A stretch of 64,000 bases of DNA from Pleionea mediterranea (GTDB taxonomy: Bacteria; Pseudomonadota; Gammaproteobacteria; Enterobacterales; Kangiellaceae), in contig NZ_QGGU01000003.1 of the NCBI RefSeq assembly GCF_003148745.1, positions 62,001-126,000 of the forward strand. The letters run 5' to 3'. Both the position numbers and the translations under genes were made by a program. The notes beneath the pieces are model-generated. The model saw only the letters and a list, made by a program, of their open reading frames with translations, made no database searches and had not been told where the DNA came from. How positions within the stretch are numbered: position 1 is the stretch's first letter; the number at the start of each line of letters is the position of its first letter. Below are positions 1 through 8,774 of this stretch, in pieces.

Positions 1-397
1 AAGTAAAAAAATATCATTAGTGGAGATAAGCGTATTGCAAAATTAAAATCCGCCGTAATTTATAACAAACAGAGTTATTAAGCTGTAGATTTTCGAGATA
101 ATTTATAAGCTGACAACCTTAGTTTTAGCTGCTATCTTGAAACAGAATTAAACCAATCTTCCATAAAGATTTAAACATCTATACTAAGCTAAAATAAAAA
201 CTAATCCATACGATTAAAAAATGGAACTGACACATTATTTTATTAAGGAAAGTTATCACGAATACAATAGCCTCTAGAAATCTTAATCTATTAATTACCC
301 ATGACTAAGAAGTGGTGCAAGTTTTATTTCGATATACACGAAGACGCTTAATAACTAAAACACCAAGCCCCATAACATTAAGTGAAGGAAAACTATA
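1..397. other. AT-rich leader region without a visible gene
   Basis: This stretch ahead of the first gene is very AT-rich and stop-dense in all frames. I see no RNA gene or clear repeat. The only functional signal is the purine-rich AAGGA about ten bases before the ATG at 398, which serves the decarboxylase-like gene. Promoter elements probably lie here but none is distinct enough to call. Confidence 0.5.
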
Positions 398-1960
398 ATG
401 AACAAATTAAATTTCAAGTCAACAGAAGACGGCATTCATTACCTGCTTGATACGGCAACAGAAAAAGAATGGGGTTATATTGTTGAATCTCTTAATACAG
501 CTAGAGATAAAGCGTCTGAAAGTTTAAACCAAAACCTGTATGACTCTTTAGAGTGGCCAACAAACCAGCAGGCATATATCAACTACTTAAATCAGTTTGT
601 ACTTTGGATCCCTCAACAAAGCGGCGGAGCTGCATGGCAAGATCCAACAACATTACATAGCCAGGAAGTATATGATCGACTCTGCCATTATTATTACCTA
701 GTCGATCAAAAAACATCTATTGGCGTTCTGGCACAAAACATACCTTGGTTCAGTCAATTTCTTGTATCTTATGCCAACCTCTGGGGTAAATTTTTAAATA
801 CTCCAGAGTCTTTTAATAGCACTATTTTAAAATCATTTATTCAATTTTCACCACAATACAGAATTGAAGATTCTATGAATGATGGCATCCCTAATGCTAA
901 CTGGAATACATTTAATGAGTTTTTTGCCAGAGAATTAAACCCTTATTTACGACCAATTGATAACCCTGGTAACAATAAAACCGTGGTTATGCCTGCCGAC
1001 TGTACTTACAGAAAAAAATATAACATCAGAGCAGATTCAACTATTGAAGAAATAGTTATCAAGCAAACCCATACTTATGCCAATATTGCCCAGTTACTTG
1101 AAGGCAGTGAATACGCTCAAAGTTTCGCGAATGGAACCTTTATACATTATTTTCTTGCTCCCTACTCCTATCATCGTTTTCATGCACCGGTATCGGGTGT
1201 AGTACAAGACTGCCGAGCTGTTCAAGGGCTAACCTTTTTACAAGTTGAGATTCATGAAGACGGGCCAAAGAAAGGCCAGTTTAATGCGCCCGACGATGCT
1301 GAGAATGGTTATGAGTTTTTACAGGCGAGAGGTATTTTAACTATTGACACCACTAATTCACCCGATGGTGACATAGGCGTTGTTGCAGTGATCCCGGTCG
1401 GGATGTGTCAGGTATCGTCAGTACATATGCAAGCTCTATCCGGAAAAAACATTAATAAGGGTGATAAGTTTGGTTACTTCATGTTTGGTGGTTCAGATAT
1501 TATTATGCTCTTCCAGGAAGGAAAACAACCAGTTCTTAATGAACAGACATCTTATCGCCACTATGGAACTTCAACAGCTATATCACCAAGTTATGTAGTC
1601 GCTAAATCTAAGTGGCAAAATACAAATATTAAAATCACATCCGGCAATCCTGCAACAATTTCCTACATTAACGGTGAGTGGACTGCAAACCCTAATGACA
1701 ACAATGGCAAGCTTTATGGGCCTAATGGTAACCCCAATTATATTAAAGCTAAACCAGGATACACTATGCCGAATGAAAATGAAGGCGCCCTTATCGGAAA
1801 AGTAGGAGACAGTATTTTTCTTGTAGGAGAGAGTTGCACCATCCCGTCAAATCTGACCGGTGATTTAGAATTATGCATTAACGATGATTTAAATGGCGAA
1901 TACGGTGCTGGCTTTACAGATAACCTAGGAATTATGGTTGTCCAAGTAAGTATTGGATAG
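398..1960 (+). CDS. Phosphatidylserine decarboxylase-like protein with C-terminal LecA/PA-IL-like domain
   Basis: The protein has 520 residues. Residues about 45-165 resemble the N-terminal PSDC domain that precedes some PSD-related enzymes. The catalytic PSD core follows: FFARELNP...RPID, the Asp of MPADCTY (D201), YHRFHAP with H259 and H262, and the self-cleavage motif FGGSDI with predicted pyruvoyl Ser366 (usual bacterial motif LGST). Known PSD family members self-cleave at this Ser to give beta and alpha chains and decarboxylate phosphatidylserine or amino acids such as tryptophan. The chain continues about 150 residues past the site, much longer than a normal alpha chain. Residues about 406-519 (GEWTANP, YGPNG, EGALIGKVG, INDD, EYGAGFTDN) resemble the galactophilic lectin LecA. 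There is no signal peptide. Substrate is unknown; phospholipid or aromatic amino acid are both possible. The gene stands alone beside mobile DNA. Confidence 0.8.
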   Translation: MNKLNFKSTEDGIHYLLDTATEKEWGYIVESLNTARDKASESLNQNLYDSLEWPTNQQAYINYLNQFVLWIPQQSGGAAWQDPTTLHSQEVYDRLCHYYYLVDQKTSIGVLAQNIPWFSQFLVSYANLWGKFLNTPESFNSTILKSFIQFSPQYRIEDSMNDGIPNANWNTFNEFFARELNPYLRPIDNPGNNKTVVMPADCTYRKKYNIRADSTIEEIVIKQTHTYANIAQLLEGSEYAQSFANGTFIHYFLAPYSYHRFHAPVSGVVQDCRAVQGLTFLQVEIHEDGPKKGQFNAPDDAENGYEFLQARGILTIDTTNSPDGDIGVVAVIPVGMCQVSSVHMQALSGKNINKGDKFGYFMFGGSDIIMLFQEGKQPVLNEQTSYRHYGTSTAISPSYVVAKSKWQNTNIKITSGNPATISYINGEWTANPNDNNGKLYGPNGNPNYIKAKPGYTMPNENEGALIGKVGDSIFLVGESCTIPSNLTGDLELCINDDLNGEYGAGFTDNLGIMVVQVSIG

Positions 1961-1999
1961 TCCGTGAATCAAAGTTATGCGCAAAGTAATTAAACGAGT

Positions 2000-2335
2000 A
2001 ACCGGAGGCTTTGGCCTCTGGCACTACCCATAGATGGATTAAGTATTGCTGCATTAACTGCATTCACTACCTCCATGTAGTTCAGCCAAAAAGAAGGCAC
2101 AAATTCGTCGGGAACGAATTTGAACAGCGTTAGCTGGCCTGAAAGGTGGAGGGCAGGATGCCCGGAATAAAAGGCCCTACGCTCCAACAATTAAGCCCTG
2201 CGGGTTCCTCAAAATCATTCATACCTGTCAACACACCGTTATTGACAGCCTTCCATGGCTGATAATAACTTCCACTGGCGTCCATGCCAGTGGATGTGTG
2301 CGGCATGAATGATTTTGAGCTTAATTGAGTCACTC
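2000..2335 (+). repeat. Folded non-coding repeat, apparent diverged relative of the tRNA-Ser-linked repeats
   Basis: No convincing gene lies here; the reading frames on the reverse strand look like shadows of structured DNA. Hairpins seen: GAGGC/GCCTC near 2010; AAATTCGT/ACGAATTT around 2102-2123 with a TCGGGAAC-type loop region; GGGCA-GGA-TGCCC around 2151-2164; CTGTCAA/TTGACAG (2225-2248); TCCACTGGC/GCCAGTGGA (2271-2294). A longer inverted pair joins 2187-2222 (CAATTAAG...CTCAAAATCATTCAT) with 2305-2328. The first two core hairpins and the GCAGGATGC motif match, in the same order, the 190-bp repeats near 48 kb read on their minus strand. It may be a repeat of the rtT type or a decayed mobile element. 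Confidence 0.55.
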
Positions 2336-2420
2336 TAAAGCCAGAAGCACCAATTATGACAAAGTTATACTGTCTGTTTGCTTAGAACTATTTTGATTGG
2401 CACTGTAATAGCAAGTCTAA

Positions 2421-3316
2421 ATTTTTACAAATAAATATGTTAACACCAAGCGACTTTGTCGTGCTCTAATTACCAGGCGATTCTGTCGTAATCGCTAATT
2501 ACCAAGGGAATTTGACGGTTATCTTTAACCGTGCTTTTTAAATAGTTATTTGAGTATTTAAAGGGTGCTAAGGATGATCATGATGAATTCCAAAGCTCAG
2601 TTGGCTGTTGATGTTATTGCCAAAGTAGCTGAAGGTCGCTTAACCATTGCCAATACCACTAAACTTCTTAATAAATCTAGACGTACCATTGAACGTTATC
2701 TTCAGAAATATCGAAAAATAGGAGTTCAATTCATTGTTCATGGCAATACAGGTAAAGCTCCTGCTAATAGAACGCCAGACCAGTTAAAGCAAACAGTGCA
2801 GCAACTTATTCGTGAGAAATATTATGATCTTAACCTACTTCATCTTGCTGACACGCTAGAAACTAATGAACATATTGTTGTAAAACGAGAAACACTAAGA
2901 GGTTGGGCTCATGATATCCATCATGTAAAACGAGCTAAACGTAGGAGGAGTCGAGTGCATAAGCGCAGAGAGCGGATGGAAGCTGCTGGCTTAATGCTAC
3001 AAATGGACGGTAGTCCACACCGTTGGTTTGGGAATAAGAAGTCTTGTTTGATCGCTGCGATAGACGATGCAACGAGCGAGCTATTTGCAGAGTTCTTTCC
3101 GTCGGAAACAACAGAAATAAGTCCGGCGGGTGTTCGCTATATCTGGTTAAGGGAAAAAATGAATACTGCTGCACTAAGGTTGGCAAAATTAGAACTGCTT
3201 CCCAAGTCGGCGTGAGTTGCCAACTTGGGTTGAGGCTGCTAGTGTTGGTACGACAAAGTCGCTCGGTAATTATACCGTCAGACCCCCTTGGTAATCACAT
3301 TTTTACAAATAAATAT
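2421..3316 (+). mobile_element. IS1202/ISNCY-type insertion remnant with 18-bp direct repeats
   Basis: An identical 18-bp direct repeat (ATTTTTACAAATAAATAT) flanks the element at 2421-2438 and 3299-3316. Inside, the ends at 2439-2490 and 3247-3298 are imperfect inverted repeats built from an iterated motif of the form ACCAAGCGACTTTGTCG: three iterations on the left (from about 2445, 2472 and 2501), two on the right. Long target duplications are known for IS1202-like elements, which supports the family call. The element is only 860 bp without its duplications and holds a truncated transposase, so it is a deletion derivative that could move only with help in trans. Confidence 0.75.
2580..3215 (+). 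pseudogene. Truncated ISNCY/IS1202-type transposase
   Basis: The N-terminal half of a DDE transposase is intact: a helix-turn-helix region (LTIANTTKLLNKSRRTIERY), a second DNA-binding region (ETLRGWAHD), a basic linker (KRAKRRRSRVHKRRER) and the start of the integrase core (LMLQMDGSPHRWF with the first catalytic Asp, then CLIAAIDDATSE). Homology appears to stop after FFPSETT; about 30 unrelated residues follow before the stop. The second Asp and the Glu of the catalytic triad are missing, so the protein should be inactive as a nuclease but may still bind DNA. ATG at 2580 is preferred because AAGG lies six bases upstream; GTG at 2565 is also possible. An internal deletion explains the size against the usual 400-450 residues. 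Confidence 0.75.
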
Positions 3317-3586
3317 TACACATTATATCCAATCCACTTGGGTTATCAATACCCTGCTATACTGGATTATCTTTAAGCTCAAACAAATTCTTTTGTATTA
3401 AATTCAAGATATCTATATCAAACTCAACTGCGATTGCCTAGTGGCTATTGAAATATGGCTTACACATGTGACGGTGATGGACTGACAGTGTTAAACTTAA
3501 TACCACAGTTTATGATCGTAAAATTCACCCGTGTTCGGCATAAACCCCTATGCATTATTTTAATCCCAAAGCGTTTTTAACGCTCA
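3317..3586. other. Intergenic spacer
   Basis: AT-rich spacer between the insertion remnant and the convergent PH-domain gene. I see no RNA gene, no repeat and no clear terminator here. Confidence 0.4.
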
Positions 3587-4000
3587 CTAGCTCAGTTGTT
3601 CGTCAAAATTGAGTGCTTTTATAAATTCGGTTTTATCTTCTGGTGAAACCAAAACCCGCTTACCATTACTGTAGGTAATTAGCAGTCTGTCGAATGACAA
3701 CGCAGGCCCAGATATCGGGCTTGAAGATTCACGAAGATCTTTTATGTCGTTTAGTGGTATTCGCCACCGAAAAGGACCACTTTTAATCACTAATATTTCT
3801 TGATCGACACAGTAACGAGTCGATACTGCGAGCCAAACAGGTAAACCACTCCCCAATAGCACAACAAAAACAGCCACTAGTAAGGATTCTATGGTGAATG
3901 AATCAAAAGCGATAAAACTGGCTGTAGCGAAACAAAATAACGCCGAGAACACTAATATAATCATTATCGATAAATCAACTTTTGAATCAAACTGTTTCAT
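3587..4000 (-). CDS. Membrane protein with bacterial PH-like (bPH_4-type) domain
   Basis: The 137-residue protein has two hydrophobic segments (about residues 10-30 and 38-58) followed by a soluble C-terminal domain with the pattern of bacterial PH-like proteins of the bPH_4/DUF1200 group: YCVDQEILVIKSGPFRWRIPLNDIKDLRES...DRLLITYSNGKRVLVSPEDKTEFIKAL. Members of this group are small inner-membrane proteins of unknown function, often supposed to be linked to envelope stress. The gene is followed by no obvious partner; the next gene upstream on the same strand begins 70 bases away and encodes a secreted peptidase. The assignment rests on the conserved pattern only. Confidence 0.65.
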   Translation of the reverse strand: MKQFDSKVDLSIMIILVFSALFCFATASFIAFDSFTIESLLVAVFVVLLGSGLPVWLAVSTRYCVDQEILVIKSGPFRWRIPLNDIKDLRESSSPISGPALSFDRLLITYSNGKRVLVSPEDKTEFIKALNFDEQLS

Positions 4001-4069
4001 GTGCCCCTCTACTATTAACGTTTGTTTTTAGTGAAGTCTATGATCAATCGAAAAAGTTTTCAAAATGCT

Positions 4070-5401
4070 TCAGTTCGATTGAATCAATATAAGCTGTTGC
4101 TGTGGCTGAATTAAATATTCGGCGCCCGACTCGGTAATTACAGCCATCTCTTCCACCGAGATGGTTTTAAATGTTCCATCGTTGCGCTGCCAACTGTGGA
4201 AGCCATCAAAAGCAAACACCATTCCGGCTTTCAGCGTTTTATGGGCAGCCGGTCGCACCGTGGCCCCGCGAGAGCCACCCAGATTAGGCCCGGTATCGTG
4301 AGCCACATACCCTACCGGATGACCAGTGCTCCACATAACAGGCTCTGATCCATTTTGTTTCATCAGTTTGCTTTGTGCGGCGTCAACATCTATTCCACGC
4401 ACACCCGGCTTCATGGCTTTAAACGCTGCCTTACCGCCTTCTCGAGCGCTTAACCAATAATGCTTAATATCCTCTGGCGCTTCGGTTTCTCCCGCAGCAA
4501 GCACGTAAGCAAATCGTTGTATATCACTGATCCAGCGATCATACAGCTTGATACCAAAGTCAATCTGGATCACATCACCCGGCATAATCACTTTATCCGT
4601 TGCGTGTGAATGTCCGCGATCCGGCCCCGAATTAACATTTGGGTTTTGATCCGGTGCCCAGGCATCGCCCACACCGTGCTGTTTCATTTTAGTTTTTAAA
4701 AACGCGGCCAGAACCGCATCGGTGGTTTTACCTGGCACAACGGTTTTATAAGCTTCAATTTGCCACTGAGCGGTTAGCTTTGCCGCCTCGCGCATAATCT
4801 CAACTTCTGCAGGTAATTTAATAGATAACCACTCATACACCACGTCATCAGCCGACACCAAACGCTTCGAAAAGCTATTACCAAGTGCTTTCTCTAACGT
4901 CATACGCTGGGTGTAGCTCAAACCATCAGCCTGAGCATTATTTGGCGAAGAATTAATGGCAATACGCTCAAAGTTTTGTTGTTTCATAAATTCAGCCACT
5001 TTTTCAATCGCCGACTCACCACGGGGGACTGCTATCACTTTATCGTGGATATTCAGTTCAGACAGCGCTTTTGATTCACTCGAAGGTGAATACACCAGAG
5101 AATGAAAACCTTTGTCGTTTTGATAGAACAAATACGCCGCAGATGCCCCGGCATTTTCACACCCAATATGATCCGCCAATGGATCATTATTATTTTCCCG
5201 ACAAACAATTAACCAGGCATCAACCTCGGCAGCTTTCAAAGCATTGGGCAGTAACTGATTAAGCCGTTGTTTACGGATCTCCGGCCAGGGGTTGGTTTTA
5301 TTGACGAACGATTGCGCCATTGCATTAACGGTCAGTATTGTAAGTCCGAGAATAGATAAATGTTTGAGTAACTTTTCCATACTACTTTGGCGATTAAACA
5401 T
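4070..5401 (-). CDS. Secreted M24 family metallopeptidase (Xaa-Pro aminopeptidase-like)
   Basis: This 443-residue protein starts with a signal peptide (hydrophobic LSILGLTILTVNAMAQ). The C-terminal two-thirds is the pita-bread fold of M24 peptidases. Metal ligands are visible: D281 and D293 in DFGIKLYDRWISD, H368 in VAHDTGP, and the Glu pair near 417-418 in SVEEM. The N-terminal region resembles the creatinase-like domain of prolidase/aminopeptidase P proteins. It probably trims peptides with proline at position two in the periplasm. AGGG sits about ten bases ahead of the first ATG; a second ATG eight residues in (MEKLLK) gives a cleaner signal peptide and is a possible start. Substrate specificity cannot be read from the sequence. 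Confidence 0.8.
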   Translation of the reverse strand: MFNRQSSMEKLLKHLSILGLTILTVNAMAQSFVNKTNPWPEIRKQRLNQLLPNALKAAEVDAWLIVCRENNNDPLADHIGCENAGASAAYLFYQNDKGFHSLVYSPSSESKALSELNIHDKVIAVPRGESAIEKVAEFMKQQNFERIAINSSPNNAQADGLSYTQRMTLEKALGNSFSKRLVSADDVVYEWLSIKLPAEVEIMREAAKLTAQWQIEAYKTVVPGKTTDAVLAAFLKTKMKQHGVGDAWAPDQNPNVNSGPDRGHSHATDKVIMPGDVIQIDFGIKLYDRWISDIQRFAYVLAAGETEAPEDIKHYWLSAREGGKAAFKAMKPGVRGIDVDAAQSKLMKQNGSEPVMWSTGHPVGYVAHDTGPNLGGSRGATVRPAAHKTLKAGMVFAFDGFHSWQRNDGTFKTISVEEMAVITESGAEYLIQPQQQLILIQSN

Positions 5402-5604
5402 TCTTATGCCCTGTGAATTTTTATTAATCTATAAAAAGCTAAGAGTCTTTCCTGTAACTTTTAAAAAAATTAGTGAGATAGAATTTCTAAAAAAGATTAC
5501 TTAATGGTTTATCTCTAGCAATACTTAATAGTAGTGCTCTAGAAAACCTTTATCCCATCAAACTAGTTTGCAATAACCGTATTATGACAGTCATATTTAT
5601 ACTA

Positions 5605-6057
5605 CTAAGCCTTCTGAGTACTATGAGGTTTATTCATAATGTATTGCTTAAACACATACCCCCATGGCATCGCAATGATAGGTAATACCACAAGCACGAA
5701 TGGAAAAATCATACCGTCTGTCGTTTCACCGGACAAGTTACCTGCTTGCCAAAGTGGTAGGGCAACTAAAAAAAGCCAAATAACTTTATAAACAATTTCT
5801 AACAGTAGAATTGGTATCATTTGCACTGTCCGAAAAACTCCTAATAAAGCAAATAAACTAAAAGCACCCCAAACGCTCCAGTCCATAGCATCACTTGGAT
5901 CCCATGTTTTATCATAGGTAAAAATATGTCCCCAGACATCTTTACCGAGGAATATTGCCATCAGTATGTAAACAATTCGCATAGCATAAATATTAATTGG
6001 TCGAATACCCTTATATTTATTTTGTTCTGGCTTAAATACATAGCTAAAAATTTTCAT
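5605..6057 (-). CDS. Four-helix membrane protein, unknown
   Basis: This small integral membrane protein of 150 residues has hydrophobic segments at about residues 23-39, 63-80, 83-103 and 115-134. I do not recognise a family. ATG at 6057 (MKIFSY) is chosen because GAGAAG lies just upstream; a GTG four codons earlier would also be in frame. The gene begins 19 bases after the stop of the CocE-like hydrolase on the same strand, so the two are probably co-transcribed. Whether the membrane protein acts with the hydrolase is unknown. Confidence 0.6.
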   Translation of the reverse strand: MKIFSYVFKPEQNKYKGIRPINIYAMRIVYILMAIFLGKDVWGHIFTYDKTWDPSDAMDWSVWGAFSLFALLGVFRTVQMIPILLLEIVYKVIWLFLVALPLWQAGNLSGETTDGMIFPFVLVVLPIIAMPWGYVFKQYIMNKPHSTQKA

Positions 6058-6076
6058 AGTTCTTCTCACTTAAGCT

Positions 6077-7993
6077 TTATTGTTTAACTATCGGCAATGT
6101 TATTTGCGAGGGATACTTTGGTGAGTGATAAATAACATTGTTGGCCACAACCGCTTCGATGGCCAGAGCATTATTTTCTCCGGTATTTAAATTTCTCATA
6201 TACTGGGGAAATTTACTCGACGACACTTCAACCCGAATACGGTGGCCTTTTTTGAACACATTACTGGTGGTTAATGGCGTAAAGTTAATGCTATAAACTT
6301 TTCCTTTTTCCATTAACTCAGGCTTATCAAACCCATTACGGAATTTTGCGCGATGAATGGTATCGTCCACATTAAACGCTCTACCATCTGGGTAAACATC
6401 CACCAGTTTAATAGTAAAGTCGGTGTCTTTTGCGCTTGAGCTAACAAACAATTTAGCAACAATATCACCGGTTACTTCCGTATCCTGCTTTAATGGTTCC
6501 GAGGTGTATACTAATACATCATGTCGCGCTTCAATGGCGCGCTGATCGAACGAGCCGCCTTTCGATAGACCACCGCTACAACACACACTGCCGCCAAGTG
6601 ATGGAACTGGGTTCATCGGATCGTAGGTAAATTCATCCTGATTACTTTTACTAGGCACAGACGATGTTAATTTTCCATCACCAAACAAACTATTGGCCGA
6701 CTCCTGACTGCTTAAATAAAAAGTTTGATACTCCACCTGTTTCGGCGGCCATGTTTCTGATTCCTGCCATTTATTCTCACCCATGGTGAAGTACTTTACT
6801 TTCGAATGATTTTTCTTAAAGTCACTTTTATCAGACTTCATCCAGTAATCAAACCATTCAATAATAGACTCATTAACATCCAGTTTAACGCGCCCCATAT
6901 TTCGTTCGCCCACTATCAAATCTTGATGCTTTGGAATACGCCAAAATGAGCAGTGCAGTGTGGGTGCCACTATCGCGTATTGATTCTCTCTAACTTCTTT
7001 ATCACTTGCGTTATTGCTCACATGATTAAACAGCTCCATGTTCGGACCAATAGAAACATCGTACCAACTGTTTAACCATAATGCGGGAACGCCAAAATCT
7101 TCATTGTCGTGATATAAGCCACCTTTAAACCAGTCGGGATGATTGGGCTCGCGCACGGCAAAATCTTTAAAGGGTCCCTTATTGCCAGCTATGTCATCAA
7201 ACCATTCCACCATAGGTAAATTTTGCGTTTGTTTTTTCCAATCGATTTTTGGCATTTTGGCGGCTAAATCGTAACTGTAACGCAATCGGTTCAAATCCTG
7301 CTCCGACATGTCTTTAGGAAATCTTGGATAAACATCTTGCTGTACCGAATACAGCCAGGTGGCAAACAAGGTTTGAAACACGCCGCCTTTGTACCAGTTA
7401 CCCTGCTCCTGAAACCGTCCAACTCGCCCTATTCCGGCACCCGCTGCTGCAGGCACCATCGCTTTATGAGCCGGATGATCTTGAGCCGCTAGCGCCAGTT
7501 GCCACTCAGCCGACGAAGAACAACCAACCGTGCCAACCTGTTTATCGGACCAGCCCTGTTTTGCGATCCAGTCCAATGTATCCACACCATCGGTGCGAGG
7601 GTTGCCTAAAATTTCCCAGTCGCCTTCGGAATAATATCGGCCCCGTTCGTTTTGCACGACAAATGCATAGCCATTATCCACGGCCAATTCAGCAAACTTT
7701 AACGTTGTGCCATTTAAAGCGTTTTCGTTATACGGAGTCTTCCAGAAAATAGCCGGAACTTTATCAGCACGTTCTTTCGGTAAATACACATCGGTTGCTA
7801 AGCGGACACCATCACGCATTTCAATCATTTGCGAACGATAAACATCGGCTTTATTAGTAAAAGCATAATAACTGTCGCAAGCTTTTTTATCTTTATGCAC
7901 AACATTGGGTAGGTCACAGGTACTGGCGTTTGCCAATAGCGGTGTTAAACAGAAAACAAACAAGCTTCCCAATAAGCGGAATCGTTTTAACAT
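6077..7993 (-). CDS. Secreted CocE/NonD family hydrolase (S15-type)
   Basis: The protein has 638 residues with an N-terminal signal peptide (LLGSLFVFCLTPLLANAS). The first half is an alpha/beta hydrolase: RDGVRLATDVYLP, the oxyanion strand WKTPYNE, the nucleophile elbow VGCSSSAEWQ (Ser about 159), a likely acid Asp in NSWYDV and a His in LHCSFWR. The second half is the jelly-roll domain typical of X-Pro dipeptidyl peptidases and cocaine esterase (LFVSSSAKDTDFTIKLVDVYPDG...IRVEVSSS). Family members are serine esterases, acyl hydrolases or dipeptidyl peptidases. The elbow departs from the usual GxSYxG form. ATG at 7993 is used because AGGGAT precedes it. A small membrane protein follows in the same operon. 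Confidence 0.8.
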   Translation of the reverse strand: MLKRFRLLGSLFVFCLTPLLANASTCDLPNVVHKDKKACDSYYAFTNKADVYRSQMIEMRDGVRLATDVYLPKERADKVPAIFWKTPYNENALNGTTLKFAELAVDNGYAFVVQNERGRYYSEGDWEILGNPRTDGVDTLDWIAKQGWSDKQVGTVGCSSSAEWQLALAAQDHPAHKAMVPAAAGAGIGRVGRFQEQGNWYKGGVFQTLFATWLYSVQQDVYPRFPKDMSEQDLNRLRYSYDLAAKMPKIDWKKQTQNLPMVEWFDDIAGNKGPFKDFAVREPNHPDWFKGGLYHDNEDFGVPALWLNSWYDVSIGPNMELFNHVSNNASDKEVRENQYAIVAPTLHCSFWRIPKHQDLIVGERNMGRVKLDVNESIIEWFDYWMKSDKSDFKKNHSKVKYFTMGENKWQESETWPPKQVEYQTFYLSSQESANSLFGDGKLTSSVPSKSNQDEFTYDPMNPVPSLGGSVCCSGGLSKGGSFDQRAIEARHDVLVYTSEPLKQDTEVTGDIVAKLFVSSSAKDTDFTIKLVDVYPDGRAFNVDDTIHRAKFRNGFDKPELMEKGKVYSINFTPLTTSNVFKKGHRIRVEVSSSKFPQYMRNLNTGENNALAIEAVVANNVIYHSPKYPSQITLPIVKQ

Positions 7994-8286
7994 GGTCAAT
8001 ATCCCTAAGTTTTTTATTTTTAATTGTAAATAATATTGTTATATCGTGAGAAATCAGAATTTCTGGATTAACAATGACGGATTAACACTGTTGAACCAAC
8101 AATGCCGGCTCAACATTATTGAATAAACAGTACCGAACCCGTTTTTTATAAGTGCTACTCTTATACTAGCCCTATGATATTTTGGCAAGCCGACCACTAT
8201 ACAACCTTGCTTTCAGCCTCATGTAATTTCTAATTAAATCAATCTTTGAAAGGCTTGTTTTAAAACATACCATTAAGTTTATCCAG

Positions 8287-8631
8287 TCACTGGGTTTCAT
8301 TGGCAACCATGGATCCCCAACCATCGTATGACACAGAAAAATGCTGCGATAAAATGGTCATTAACACACTGGTCTTAGATACGTTATGAAACTCGGTACA
8401 ATCAATGCTGGTGCACTCAAGCAAGTAATAGTGCTCGTCCTCTGGCTGAAACAGTTTTATATTTGAAAAGTCCATTTTTATCAGACAATCTGCCAGTTTT
8501 TCTAATGCCTCTTTTGAATCAGCAGTAAAACTGTGATCGATTAATCGCACCAACTGATCGTCATCCCCCGCTTGTTTAAGTTTATTCAAAGTTGCTTTGT
8601 CCAACTCGACACGTTCGTCAATTAATTGCAT
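8287..8631 (-). CDS. RraB/DUF695-like protein
   Basis: The 114-residue acidic protein fits the pattern of the RraB family (regulator of RNase E activity B): an opening LDKATLNKLKQAGDDDQLVRLIDHSF, a middle with sparse conservation and a closing YDGWGSMV near the C terminus. RraB proteins bind RNase E and dampen it, but many relatives are uncharacterised. ATG at 8631 is preferred because AAGG lies upstream and the protein then begins like the family; an in-frame ATG at 8703 would add 24 residues without a visible ribosome-binding site. It is transcribed away from abgT. Confidence 0.55.
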   Translation of the reverse strand: MQLIDERVELDKATLNKLKQAGDDDQLVRLIDHSFTADSKEALEKLADCLIKMDFSNIKLFQPEDEHYYLLECTSIDCTEFHNVSKTSVLMTILSQHFSVSYDGWGSMVANETQ

Positions 8632-8752
8632 GGTGTTTAAAGCCTTATAAAGAAGAGGTTTTGATTTGTAACAAATTATTGAGGTTTCATTTGGAATTAT
8701 CATAATGCATCAATTTATCGTTAACCAACTTTGTTTTTGATATCAAAGATCC

Positions 8753-8774
8753 TAGAGCGTGTTTATCTTTCGTT
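8753..8774. repeat. Solo end of the palindromic MITE-like element
   Basis: These 22 bases repeat, with one mismatch, the terminal inverted repeat of the element at 35837-36151 (TAGAGCGTGTTTATC...). No second end lies within the following few hundred bases, so this is either a decayed copy or a single remnant end. It sits between the RraB-like gene and abgT, which diverge. Confidence 0.6.

Noticed and set aside
1990-2333. Two small reverse-strand genes in the spacer after the decarboxylase-like gene
   Set aside because: No ribosome-binding sites; the sequence is dense in hairpins and shares its core with the non-coding repeats at 48 kb.
7324-7752. Plus-strand frame of 142 codons opposite the CocE-like gene
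   Set aside because: It lies wholly inside a well-supported gene on the other strand and has no family motif.
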